From contig NZ_CP017675.1 of the NCBI RefSeq assembly GCF_001870225.1, forward strand, positions 1,517,953 to 1,581,952: DNA of 64,000 nucleotides. The letters run 5' to 3'. Every line of letters starts with the position of its first letter. Position 1 is the first letter of the stretch. The position numbers and the translations under genes were made by a program. Origin of the DNA: Gloeomargarita lithophora Alchichica-D10. GTDB taxonomy: Bacteria; Cyanobacteriota; Cyanobacteriia; Gloeomargaritales; Gloeomargaritaceae. Below are positions 28,117-36,378 of this stretch, one piece after another. Below the pieces are notes generated by a model that saw only the letters and a program-made list of their open reading frames with translations, had not been told where the DNA came from and made no database searches.

Positions 28117-28776
28117 ATGATGCGTTTATCCTCACCCCAAGTCCCCACCCATGCCCGTCATCCCCAACATTTGGCGGAAGTGGTGGAAACCAGCACCAGC
28201 GAATTTTGCGCCCAGTGTTTGGAGCCCCCGGTGTTGGATTTTCCCGTCATGCCCCCCTTTGGCTGTTGGGTGCGGGCGGCGGATAACGAAACCCAAAATC
28301 AAATTTTTGGCATTGTTTACCACGTCAGTTCCAGCCCCATTGATGCGGTACATCGCACCCGGGCGTTGGGATTGTCCTTGACGGAATTGCGGGAACAACA
28401 ACCCCAGATTTTTGCCATGCTGAAAACCGAGTTTCGCGCCGTAATTGTCGGTTTTCAACCCCCCAAAACCCGCACTTATTATCACTATCTGCCCCCCCGT
28501 CCCCCCCAAATTCACCAGGCAGTTTATCAATGCACCAAAGATGAAATGATTGGGTTTACTGACCAGTTGGAATTTTTGCGTACCTTGACCCAACTCACTG
28601 CCGCACCCGTGGATAGTTTGGTGGGGGCGGTACTGCGTTACCTGTACGAAATTCGCCAAGCTGACTCCCAGTGGTTGATTCAAGCAGGGCGTAAATTGAA
28701 CTTAATTTTGAAAGATGATTATGACCGTCTGCGGGCGATTTTAGAGCAATGTAAATATCAAGAGAATTTTGATTAG
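28117..28776 (+). CDS. HAS-barrel domain protein
   Basis: A 219-residue cyanobacterial protein with an N-terminal HAS-barrel-like domain (FGCWVRAADNETQNQIFGIVYHVSS), a fold otherwise found at the N-terminus of HerA/FtsK-type ATPases and F1 ATPase subunits. The rest is mostly helical (KLNLILKDDYDRLRAILEQCKY). It has no ATPase motifs itself. The start may be ATG 28117 or the second codon. It follows infB by 79 bases and may be in the same transcript. Function unknown. Confidence 0.72.
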   Translation: MMRLSSPQVPTHARHPQHLAEVVETSTSEFCAQCLEPPVLDFPVMPPFGCWVRAADNETQNQIFGIVYHVSSSPIDAVHRTRALGLSLTELREQQPQIFAMLKTEFRAVIVGFQPPKTRTYYHYLPPRPPQIHQAVYQCTKDEMIGFTDQLEFLRTLTQLTAAPVDSLVGAVLRYLYEIRQADSQWLIQAGRKLNLILKDDYDRLRAILEQCKYQENFD

Positions 28777-28782
28777 TCCCCC

Positions 28783-28889
28783 AACAATCCCACCCGATAG
28801 ACTGCGTGACGATAGCGCAGTGTGTCCGCAGGACATAGACATAGAACCAAGTCCGGGGGCGGTGCCGACCTATTTTTAGAAATGTCCCT
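28783..28889. mobile_element. Hybrid element: TATAGCAATCC-class left half, GGACA-class right half
   Basis: The left part (CAATCCCACCCGATAGACTG, then GATAGCGCAGTGTGTCCGC) matches the long element at 24138 but has lost its TATAG end. The right part (AGAACCAAGTCCGGGGGCGG, then GACCTATTTTTAGAAATGTCC) is the complement of the left half of the GGACA class. The junction lies in the region shared by both classes. It separates the HAS-barrel gene from cupA. Confidence 0.65.
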
Positions 28890-28909
28890 GAGATTGGGCT
28901 AGCATTCCC

Positions 28910-30220
28910 CTAGCGATAATCCGGGGTTTGAATATAACTCAAACGCGCCGCTTCCCGCATTCCGTATTCCGGGCGACAGAAACGATTGATTTGAGCCTCA
29001 AAAAAGCGACGATTGGCCAGCAGATGCCGGGGATTCGGGTCATCCAAAGGATACAGTAATGCCGTGCGCAGAGCTTGAATTACCGCCGAAGTCACGCAAT
29101 ACATAGAGCGTTGAAAACTGATTGCCAATTGGATCAACATATCATCTTCACCCCGGCAGTGTTGCTGATAGTAATCCACCAAAAAATCCGGCAAAAAATG
29201 CAACATATCCTGCATCAAAAGGGTGGGGGGAATCCCGGCGGTACCGACCGGAAATTTATCGGCATACAATACCCCGTAGTGGAAATCCGCCTGTTTGTCC
29301 GGCACCATTTCTACTTGGGCATTATAGGATTTGGTGCCTCGGAATGGCGAAGTCCGATAAAAGACCGCTTCCACGTAGGGCAAAGCCGCTTCATAGAGCC
29401 AGGTAAACCCCTTACTTTTGGGGATAACTTCGTAACCTTCTCCCCGGATATACACATGATGATAAATCGGGCGGCCAGCGATGGCAAAAATGCCATTCAC
29501 CAGGAAATCTACCGCATCCTTGACCGTGACAATCGTTCCTTCTAAATAACGGTCATAAATTTCAAAAAATACCGGTGCCATCACCTCCCAAAATAAACCC
29601 AAATTCGCATAGTAAGAAGCCTGCCGACATTGCTCTAAAAAGAGGTCTGGAAATAGGCGATACAGTCCCAACATCATGGGATTGCCTTGGCAATAGGCCC
29701 GAATTGCTCGGTCAGCATTCTGCCGATACTCTTCGCTGTCTAAATAGGGGTCAAACTGCCCCCCCATACCCCGATGCCAAAGCATAGCTCGCATACAGAT
29801 TTCGGCAAATTCCATATTGATCCGGTCGTGCCAAAGGTGATGGAATAACCGAGGCATGGGGATGGTTTCCCCTTTTTTCATAAACGCAATCAGTTCAGGA
29901 TGTGCTGTTGCTTCCCCCCGCCAAATCCGTAAATCCGCATCCGCCCCGGCGTAATGGTTGTGCCGTTCTAAATACGCTTCAGAAATAAAGTATTTGAAAA
30001 ATGGCAAAGGGTTGAGAAATACCTGCTCCCCAATGTAGAGCAAATCCCGCCAGTAAAAATCCATCGGCACCGCATAGGCTTTCCAAATGCCCACAATTTG
30101 CATCAGGTTTTCTGGCGTATCGGGAACCATCGCCCCCCCCGCTTCCAAACGATGAATAATCTCCGCAAATTCATGCTGGGACGGGGGCAGTTGGGCACGG
30201 GTTTCTAAGCGAGTTTTCAT
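28910..30220 (-). CDS. cupA: CO2 hydration protein CupA (ChpY type)
   Basis: A 436-residue protein of the ChpX/ChpY (CupA/CupB) family. In the NDH-1MS complex CupA sits at the end of the membrane arm and converts CO2 to bicarbonate. Recognisable blocks are FYWRDLLYIGEQVFLNPLPFFKY, PRLFHHLWHDRINMEFAEICMRAM and FPVGTAGIPPTLLMQDMLHFLPDFLVDYYQQHC. Position as the last gene after ndhF3 and ndhD3 identifies it as CupA rather than CupB. It begins 11 bases after the ndhD3 stop. No cupS-like gene follows; a mobile element comes next. Confidence 0.94.
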   Translation of the reverse strand: MKTRLETRAQLPPSQHEFAEIIHRLEAGGAMVPDTPENLMQIVGIWKAYAVPMDFYWRDLLYIGEQVFLNPLPFFKYFISEAYLERHNHYAGADADLRIWRGEATAHPELIAFMKKGETIPMPRLFHHLWHDRINMEFAEICMRAMLWHRGMGGQFDPYLDSEEYRQNADRAIRAYCQGNPMMLGLYRLFPDLFLEQCRQASYYANLGLFWEVMAPVFFEIYDRYLEGTIVTVKDAVDFLVNGIFAIAGRPIYHHVYIRGEGYEVIPKSKGFTWLYEAALPYVEAVFYRTSPFRGTKSYNAQVEMVPDKQADFHYGVLYADKFPVGTAGIPPTLLMQDMLHFLPDFLVDYYQQHCRGEDDMLIQLAISFQRSMYCVTSAVIQALRTALLYPLDDPNPRHLLANRRFFEAQINRFCRPEYGMREAARLSYIQTPDYR

Positions 30221-30231
30221 GGGTAATACTC

Positions 30232-31755
30232 CTAAAATTCAGGGGATTGATTTAACGATTGCCAACCAATTACAGGATTTTCGGTCACAGGCATCTGAGC
30301 CAATTCCATTACCGCTAAACTTTGGGCAGTCATGGCATTCCAGCGGACTAACCAATCCGGTTGAACCCCCAAAAATAAAATCAAACCGGCCAGAATCAAA
30401 GCGGGCATTTTATCCGACCACACCACCGCCGGATAATAGGCCGTCCGATTGTCCAACTTACCAAAGCAGGTGCGATTGAGCAAAATCACAAAATATACCG
30501 CCGTTAAACCCGTACCCAAAACGCACAACAGGGTCAACAAAGGGAAAATTTGATAACTCCCTTGGAAGACCAAAAATTCCGCCACAAAACCCGCCATCCC
30601 CGGAATCCCCGCACTCGCCATCCCCCCAAAAACCAGCAGAGAACTCACCGCCGGTAAGCCCCGGAGCGGATTCATCAAGCCATTCAACACATCCAACTCC
30701 CGGGTGCCCACCTTGCGTTCAATCACCCCCACCAGATGAAACAAAATCGCCAGAATCAAGCCGTGGCTGACCATTTGCGCCATCGCCCCCACCAGAGCCA
30801 ACGGCGTACCCACCGCACACCCCAGCATCACATACCCCATGTGGCCAATCGAACTGTAGGCCACCATGCGTTTAATATCCTTCTGGGCAATCGCCGCCAA
30901 CGCCCCAAACAACACCCCCACCGTGCCCCACACCGCCAAGGCCGGGGACAACTGTGCCCACGCCTGCGGAAATAACTGCAAACCAAACCGCACCAACCCA
31001 TAGGTACCCAACTTCGCCAAAATCCCCCCCAACAAAATCGCCACCGGGGGAGCCGCCTCCACATACGCATCCGGCAACCAGGTATGCAAAGGCACCAAGG
31101 GCGTTTTAATGCCAAAACCCAACAGCAAAACCAGCAATAAGGTCATCTGCACCCCCACCCCCAACTGACCGACCGTTGCCTGCACCGCCGGATAATCAAA
31201 ATTGGGCTGTCCCCCCAGCCAACCCAACGCCAAACACCCCGCCAAAATCAACAATCCAGATACGGCCGTGTACAACAGGAACTTCAACGCCGCATACTCC
31301 CGCTTCTGCCCCCCCCAAATCCCAATCAAAAAATACACCGGCACCAGTTCCAATTCATAAAATAGGACAAATAAAAGCACATTTTGGGCGGTAAATGCTC
31401 CCGCCAAACCCCCGCTCACCAATAGAATCAAACTGTAATACAACCGGGGGCGAGCCATATCCACCGGCGTACTATAGATGACAATCCAGGTAATCAGCGC
31501 ATTCAACGCCAACAGTGATACCGTCAAACCATCACAACCCAGGCGATAATTCAACCCCAAATTCGGCAACCAGGGCAGAAATTCCGGCAGTTGCATCCCC
31601 GCTTGCGTCAAATCAAACCGACTGAGCACCAACCCCACCCAGCCCAACGTCAAGCCACTCAACACCAACGCCAACCCCTTCACCTGCCGGGGTTCCCGCC
31701 CCAATAACACCCCCAAAGCGGCCACCATTGGTCCCAAAATCAGCACACTCAACAT
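30232..31755 (-). CDS. ndhD3: NADH dehydrogenase subunit NdhD3
   Basis: A 507-residue antiporter-like membrane subunit (Nqo13/NuoM family) with about 14 helices, belonging to the low-CO2-inducible NDH-1MS complex. Conserved features are YELELVPVYFLIGIWGG, the LHTWLPDAYVEAAP motif and DIKRMVAYSSIGHMGYV. The cupA context identifies it as NdhD3. I place the start at ATG 31755 (MLSVLILGP), 16 bases after the ndhF3 stop; the longer frame to 31788 would overlap ndhF3. Confidence 0.94.
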   Translation of the reverse strand: MLSVLILGPMVAALGVLLGREPRQVKGLALVLSGLTLGWVGLVLSRFDLTQAGMQLPEFLPWLPNLGLNYRLGCDGLTVSLLALNALITWIVIYSTPVDMARPRLYYSLILLVSGGLAGAFTAQNVLLFVLFYELELVPVYFLIGIWGGQKREYAALKFLLYTAVSGLLILAGCLALGWLGGQPNFDYPAVQATVGQLGVGVQMTLLLVLLLGFGIKTPLVPLHTWLPDAYVEAAPPVAILLGGILAKLGTYGLVRFGLQLFPQAWAQLSPALAVWGTVGVLFGALAAIAQKDIKRMVAYSSIGHMGYVMLGCAVGTPLALVGAMAQMVSHGLILAILFHLVGVIERKVGTRELDVLNGLMNPLRGLPAVSSLLVFGGMASAGIPGMAGFVAEFLVFQGSYQIFPLLTLLCVLGTGLTAVYFVILLNRTCFGKLDNRTAYYPAVVWSDKMPALILAGLILFLGVQPDWLVRWNAMTAQSLAVMELAQMPVTENPVIGWQSLNQSPEF

Positions 31756-31771
31756 ACTTACACCCCCTGCG

Positions 31772-33616
31772 TTAGGACAATGTGACAACCATCAACCCCA
31801 CCACCAAACCCAGTCCCAGCAAAATCGTCAACAGATACCACTGGAACTTCCCAGAGGTGCTGTACTTCAAGGTTTCCCCGCTGAAAATAGCCGCCAACCC
31901 CACCAAATTCACCAATCCGTCCACCAAATACCGATCCAACACATCCGTCAACCGGGAGATGACATCCACCAAACCCACAACCGTCATTTTGTAGATACGA
32001 GGCGTGTACAAATCCTGCGCCAGCCAATCCTGTAAACCCACCCAGGGCAAGGTTATCGGCCTAGATACACCAGGACTGAGATAGATGACTGATGCCAGTG
32101 TAATTCCAGACAAGGTACTGAGGATCAGCAAAATCCCCCCATCCGCCTGCCAAGCGGGTAAAACCCCCGCCGCCGCCAGCATTTGCGGCACATGGAGCAC
32201 CACCCCCGCCAGCACCGTCATCGGTAGCACAAACGGCCAGTGCAATTCCGGTGACCGTTCGCTCATCGCCTGCGGGCGGTTGCCAAACAGCAAACAAAAC
32301 ACCCGGACAAAGTTAAACGTCAACAACCCATTCACCCCCAGCACCACCGCCACCAAAACCGGCGACCGCATCCCTAAATCCGTCAGCAGTTGTAATAACA
32401 CCCAAAATCCCCCCAGCGGCGGCAGTGCCACCAGCCCCGCCAGCCCCACCAAGAAACTCAAACCCGTAATCGGTCGCCGTGTCCAGAGTCCCCCCAACTG
32501 GGTCACATTCTGGGTAATGCTGTTCCAAATCACATTTCCCACCGCCATCACCGGCAGACCCGCCGCCAACCCATAAACCAACAAAAGCAGTAAACCCGTT
32601 TGCCCATGACCCGTACCCACCGCCACCAACACCAACCCCATATAACTGCTGACCGGGTAGGACAACGTCCGTTTCACATCCACCTGGGCAATGGCAATCA
32701 AGGCCGCCCCCACCGCCGTTACCGCCCCCATCAATACCATCAAATTCAGCAATCCCGGCGAGAGTGCCAACACCGGTTGCATTTTCACCAACACCCACGC
32801 CCCGGTGGCCGTCACCACCGTATTCCTTAAAATCGTGGCCGGGATCAGCCCCTCCATCGCCTCATCCAACCACAAATGAAACGGAAACTGGGCACATTTC
32901 CCCAAAGGCCCCGCCAGTAACGCCAGCCCCACCCCAAACAGCACCCCCGGATGCAACTGGGCATACTCCCCCGTCGTCGGTGCCTGCGCCCAAGCGGTTA
33001 ATTCAGTAAAATTCCAAGTTTTCGCCAAAGGCCACAGAGCCAAAACCCCCATCAGCAAAAACAAATCCCCCACCCGTTTGGTCAAAAACGCATCCCGTGC
33101 CCCCGTCACCGCCAGCGGTTGCGCCAACCAAAACCCCACCAGTAGATACGTCCCCAGGGTCAAAAGTTCCAAAATCATGTACCCAAAAAACAGGGAATCA
33201 CACAAAGCCAAAGCGCACATCCCCGCCTCAAAAAAAGCCATCAAAGCAAAAAATCTCGCCCAGCCCCAATCATTCTCCAAATAACCAAACGCATAAATTT
33301 GCGCCAGGAAATTCACCCCCAAAACCACCACCATTGCCGTCACCGACACCGGAGAAATGACCAAAGGTAGGGATAAATCCAGCCCCGCCACCTGCAACCA
33401 GGGCACAGTGTAATACAAAGGTTCCCGCCCCCACACCGCCAGCAAAGCGGCTCCCCCATGAACCAAAACCACGCCGGTCATCAGTGCATTTACATACCCC
33501 GCCGGTCGTGGCCCCGTGCGCCGGATGATCCCCGGAAACCATAACGCCGCTATCACCGTCCCCACAAATGGATAGAGGGGTACCAACCACACCGACTCTA
33601 GGAACCAGGACAACAT
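31772..33616 (-). CDS. ndhF3: NADH dehydrogenase subunit NdhF3
   Basis: A 614-residue membrane subunit of the NuoL/Nqo12 family and the first gene of the CO2-uptake operon. It has about 15 or 16 predicted helices. The motif FPFHLWLDEAMEGLIPATILRN and VDVKRTLSYPVSSYMGLVLVA are family hallmarks. With ndhD3 and cupA it forms the inducible high-affinity CO2-hydration module. The LysR regulator NdhR (CcmR), often adjacent in other species, is not in the flanking DNA; the upstream neighbour is a divergent pentapeptide gene. Confidence 0.94.
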   Translation of the reverse strand: MLSWFLESVWLVPLYPFVGTVIAALWFPGIIRRTGPRPAGYVNALMTGVVLVHGGAALLAVWGREPLYYTVPWLQVAGLDLSLPLVISPVSVTAMVVVLGVNFLAQIYAFGYLENDWGWARFFALMAFFEAGMCALALCDSLFFGYMILELLTLGTYLLVGFWLAQPLAVTGARDAFLTKRVGDLFLLMGVLALWPLAKTWNFTELTAWAQAPTTGEYAQLHPGVLFGVGLALLAGPLGKCAQFPFHLWLDEAMEGLIPATILRNTVVTATGAWVLVKMQPVLALSPGLLNLMVLMGAVTAVGAALIAIAQVDVKRTLSYPVSSYMGLVLVAVGTGHGQTGLLLLLVYGLAAGLPVMAVGNVIWNSITQNVTQLGGLWTRRPITGLSFLVGLAGLVALPPLGGFWVLLQLLTDLGMRSPVLVAVVLGVNGLLTFNFVRVFCLLFGNRPQAMSERSPELHWPFVLPMTVLAGVVLHVPQMLAAAGVLPAWQADGGILLILSTLSGITLASVIYLSPGVSRPITLPWVGLQDWLAQDLYTPRIYKMTVVGLVDVISRLTDVLDRYLVDGLVNLVGLAAIFSGETLKYSTSGKFQWYLLTILLGLGLVVGLMVVTLS

Positions 33617-33834
33617 GGAAACCTCAGATGAACACAGCAGGGATCACGAAAAAGCACAGATAAAACCAGAGTAGTACCAGCGGTTGCCGTAGCCACCCTA
33701 AAATTCACCATAGCGGCCAATCCCAGGAAAGGGAAGGGGAAAACCCCTCAAAATTGGTAATCAATGGCGTTAGTTTTTCTTATCAATCAACCAAAACCAG
33801 CCTAAAATTGAGGACAATCACCCCAAGTCACCCT

Positions 33835-34623
33835 ATGGAACCCGGTCATCATCGCATCCCCGAACATCTAGCTGAGGCCGTCTTCACCCGGGCGGCGCGC
33901 CTGCATTTACAATCCCAGGGAAGTTTGGACAGCTATTCCCTGGCAGAGCTAATGGAAGCGGGGCAGGCGGCCAACATTCCCTCCGAGTTTATCCACCAAG
34001 CCCTGCATGAATTACATCAGCCCCCACCGGGATTCCTGAGGCACAAAATTAATACCATTGCCGCTCTGATGCCCCATTCCCGCTGGCAACCCTTTGCCGT
34101 AGCGATTATAGTTGTGACCCTCAGCCTAGGCGGTTGGCACTTTCTATTCCGTCCCCCAACTTTAGAATCATCTCGGCAGAATTTAGAAACCCTTTTGCGT
34201 GACAAAAATTGCGAACAATGTCGCTTAAACGGGGCTGATTTACGGGGCAAAAACTTAAGTAATGCCAATTTAGAAGGAGCTAATTTACGGGGAGCAAATT
34301 TAACTGGAGTCAATCTGAGCAACGCCAATCTCCGGGGAGCCGATTTGAGTGGTGCCACCCTCGATCAAGCCAATTTAACAACAGCGGACTTATCCGGTGC
34401 CATACTCAGCGGCACCCAAATTCGACTAGCAAATTTAACGGGAGCAAAACTGGTCGCCACTCGCTTAAAGGCCAGCAATTTTGAGGGGGCAGATTTAAGT
34501 CAAGCCAATCTGCAAACCGCCGACCTTGAACAGGTTAATCTGAGTGGAGCCACCCTGAAAAACACCGATTTTACCCAGGCAAAAAATCTGGAAACCGTTG
34601 ACTTTACCGGAGCAAAACCATGA
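33835..34623 (+). CDS. Membrane-anchored pentapeptide-repeat protein
   Basis: A 262-residue protein in three parts: an N-terminal helical domain (about 1-60, AEAVFTRAARLHLQ and IPSEFIHQALHEL), one membrane helix (about 82-102, FAVAIIVVTLSLGGWHFLF), and a run of pentapeptide repeats (CRLNGADLRGKNLSNANLEG onward). I prefer the ATG at 33835 (MEPGHHRIPEHLAEAVF) over the frame start at 33754. Its last codons overlap the ATG of the following methyltransferase by four bases, so translation is coupled. Function unknown. Confidence 0.82.
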   Translation: MEPGHHRIPEHLAEAVFTRAARLHLQSQGSLDSYSLAELMEAGQAANIPSEFIHQALHELHQPPPGFLRHKINTIAALMPHSRWQPFAVAIIVVTLSLGGWHFLFRPPTLESSRQNLETLLRDKNCEQCRLNGADLRGKNLSNANLEGANLRGANLTGVNLSNANLRGADLSGATLDQANLTTADLSGAILSGTQIRLANLTGAKLVATRLKASNFEGADLSQANLQTADLEQVNLSGATLKNTDFTQAKNLETVDFTGAKP

Positions 34624-35417
34624 CGGAGTATAGCAAAAAATTCTTTGCTGACATTCGAGATGACTATGCCTTTTTTGAAGCCCATACCACCGAATTTGAC
34701 CGAGATTTATACCACTATCAACAAGCCATCTCGCAATTTTCTATACCTGAAACCCCCTTAAAATTCCTAGATTTTGGTTGTGGTACAGGCGTATTTACAT
34801 CACGATTTTTAGATGGACTGAATTTTCCTCCCCAATCCCTAGAAATTACCTTGATTGAACCCGATGAAGTCTATCGTCAAAATGCGGTTAGTGTCCTATC
34901 TAATTATACCCAATTTCCCATAGAAAATTTTTCTTGTTTACCAACGGAAATCCCTAGACCATTTCACCTGATTCTGAGTAATCATGTTCTCTATTATGTC
35001 CCTGATTTATCCAGCACTATAAACCAATTGCTCCAAGCTCTTCACCCCCAAGGGATATTACTGATGACTATGGCAGGAAAAGCGAATATCATTAGTCAAT
35101 TCTGGCAAAAATGTTTTGATTGGTTAGGAAAGAAAATCCCCTACTATCTAGCTGAAGATTTGATGGCTATCAGCCAGGATTTATCTCTCATTTATCAGCG
35201 ACAAACGGTGACTTATGAGCTGCGTTTTCCAGATACAATCGAAAACCGTTGGAAACTCCTGCGTTTCATGTTAGGCAATCATCTCGAACAACTGACTGAA
35301 TATAATCTACCCGCTTTGTTCGACCCCTATAGTTTCCAGAGTCAGATTGACATCACCACATCCCATTATCAATTCCTATTTCAATCTCCAGAATTGATGG
35401 CCTCAGAACACCTCTAA
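34620..35417 (+). CDS. Class-I SAM-dependent methyltransferase
   Basis: A 265-residue methyltransferase with motif I LDFGCGTGVFTSRFLDG and the block FHLILSNHVLYYVPDLSSTINQLLQAL followed by HPQGILLMTMAG. The substrate is unknown. It overlaps the upstream pentapeptide gene by four bases (ATGA). The DNA is AT-richer than most of the window. The stop codon TAA (35415-35417) and the last two or three codons lie inside the terminal repeat of a GGACA-class mobile element, so the original C-terminus may have been longer or different. Confidence 0.85.
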   Translation: MTEYSKKFFADIRDDYAFFEAHTTEFDRDLYHYQQAISQFSIPETPLKFLDFGCGTGVFTSRFLDGLNFPPQSLEITLIEPDEVYRQNAVSVLSNYTQFPIENFSCLPTEIPRPFHLILSNHVLYYVPDLSSTINQLLQALHPQGILLMTMAGKANIISQFWQKCFDWLGKKIPYYLAEDLMAISQDLSLIYQRQTVTYELRFPDTIENRWKLLRFMLGNHLEQLTEYNLPALFDPYSFQSQIDITTSHYQFLFQSPELMASEHL

Positions 35418-35532
35418 AAATAGGTCATAGGGGCACCCCCCGGCCCAGAAGCACCTGCGGTGTATGATTTTCGGCAATATTGGTATTCCAGTGAAATAAC
35501 TTGCATTTGATTCGCATAAATGGAAGTGTCCC
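35405..35532. mobile_element. GGACA-class MITE supplying a gene's stop codon
   Basis: A copy of about 128 bp: left end AGAACACCTCTAAAAATAGG, the core GGGGCACCCCCCGGCCCAG (diverged), then GATTTTCGGCAATATTGG and CAGTGAAATAACTTGC, right end GGAAGTGTCCC (inverted to the left end). The left repeat contains the TAA that ends the methyltransferase gene. The body is more diverged than the copies at 8942 and 41501, so it is probably an older insertion. Confidence 0.7.
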
Positions 35533-35618
35533 TTAGTCAGCGAGAATATGGTATCCCCAAATTGAGCAAGCATAGTGTATATTAGTTAAGGCTTTAGGCG
35601 TTTTTCCCATCAATTACC

Positions 35619-36260
35619 ATGAGTGATAGTGCCATTAGTACCGTTGGTTCCGCTCAAAGTGAACTCTGGCTCCAGGGTTTATTAACCGTAGCTTGGGCAG
35701 ATGGGGATTATACGGATGAGGAAAAAGCCCTAGTGAGTGATTTATTGGGCAATAATGAAGTTGATAATTTTCAACCCCTAAAACCCCAGCAATTGGTAGA
35801 TATTTTTACCCCTGATGACCCTAAAACCGATGATTTTTTGCGAACCGCAGTGATGGTAGCAATTGCTGACGGTACCTACTCCGAATCCGAAGATCAATTA
35901 CTCCAGGAATTTTGCCAAGCATTGGGGCGTACCAATGAAATTTTATCCGGTTTGAAGGCAACATTAGTCAAGCAGGAAGGGGAACAATGTGTACCCACTG
36001 GAGAAGAGCGGCATGACTTGCTTGACCCCATGCGCCAGTGGCTGGATCAAATGCAAATTCATGACCCGAAAATTGCCCACTTTCTGTGTCGCATGATCCC
36101 GGCACAATGCCCTTTTGAACAGGATGTGGTTCTGTTTGGCCGCAAAATTGTACATATTCCGCCCATGTGCAAACTGAATCCCCTTTATGAACAGTTGGTC
36201 GGTCTGAGATTCCGTGCCCTTTCCTATCTAGCGGATCAGAGCGAAGATGCACCCAATTAA
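35619..36260 (+). CDS. TerB-like/Mo-nitro_C two-domain protein
   Basis: A 213-residue soluble protein. Residues about 15-115 look like a TerB-type helical domain with acidic metal-binding-like motifs (WADGDYTDEEKAL and IADGTYSESEDQLLQ). Residues about 130-205 match the Mo-dependent-nitrogenase C-terminal family (DPMRQWLDQMQIHDPKIAHF, IPAQCPFEQDVVLFGR, HIPPMCKLNPLYEQLVGLRFRAL). Despite that name the domain occurs in many non-diazotrophic cyanobacteria and does not show nitrogen fixation. The role is unknown. The ATG at 35619 is the natural start; the gene appears monocistronic. Confidence 0.8.
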   Translation: MSDSAISTVGSAQSELWLQGLLTVAWADGDYTDEEKALVSDLLGNNEVDNFQPLKPQQLVDIFTPDDPKTDDFLRTAVMVAIADGTYSESEDQLLQEFCQALGRTNEILSGLKATLVKQEGEQCVPTGEERHDLLDPMRQWLDQMQIHDPKIAHFLCRMIPAQCPFEQDVVLFGRKIVHIPPMCKLNPLYEQLVGLRFRALSYLADQSEDAPN

Positions 36261-36378
36261 TGCCCATTCAGGAAACGAAAAGAGAAGATTGGTAACAGAT
36301 TTGGCCGCTATGAGGTGACTACTAACGGGAGAAGCCAGTTATACTAGAAGCTGGTTCGTTGCTTGTGATAGTTGCCCA

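Noticed and set aside
33761-33787. Possible NdhR site TCAATG...ATCAAT upstream of ndhF3
   Set aside because: The half-sites fit, but the spacing is 15 bases instead of the 10 described for NdhR, and the position is closer to the divergent gene.
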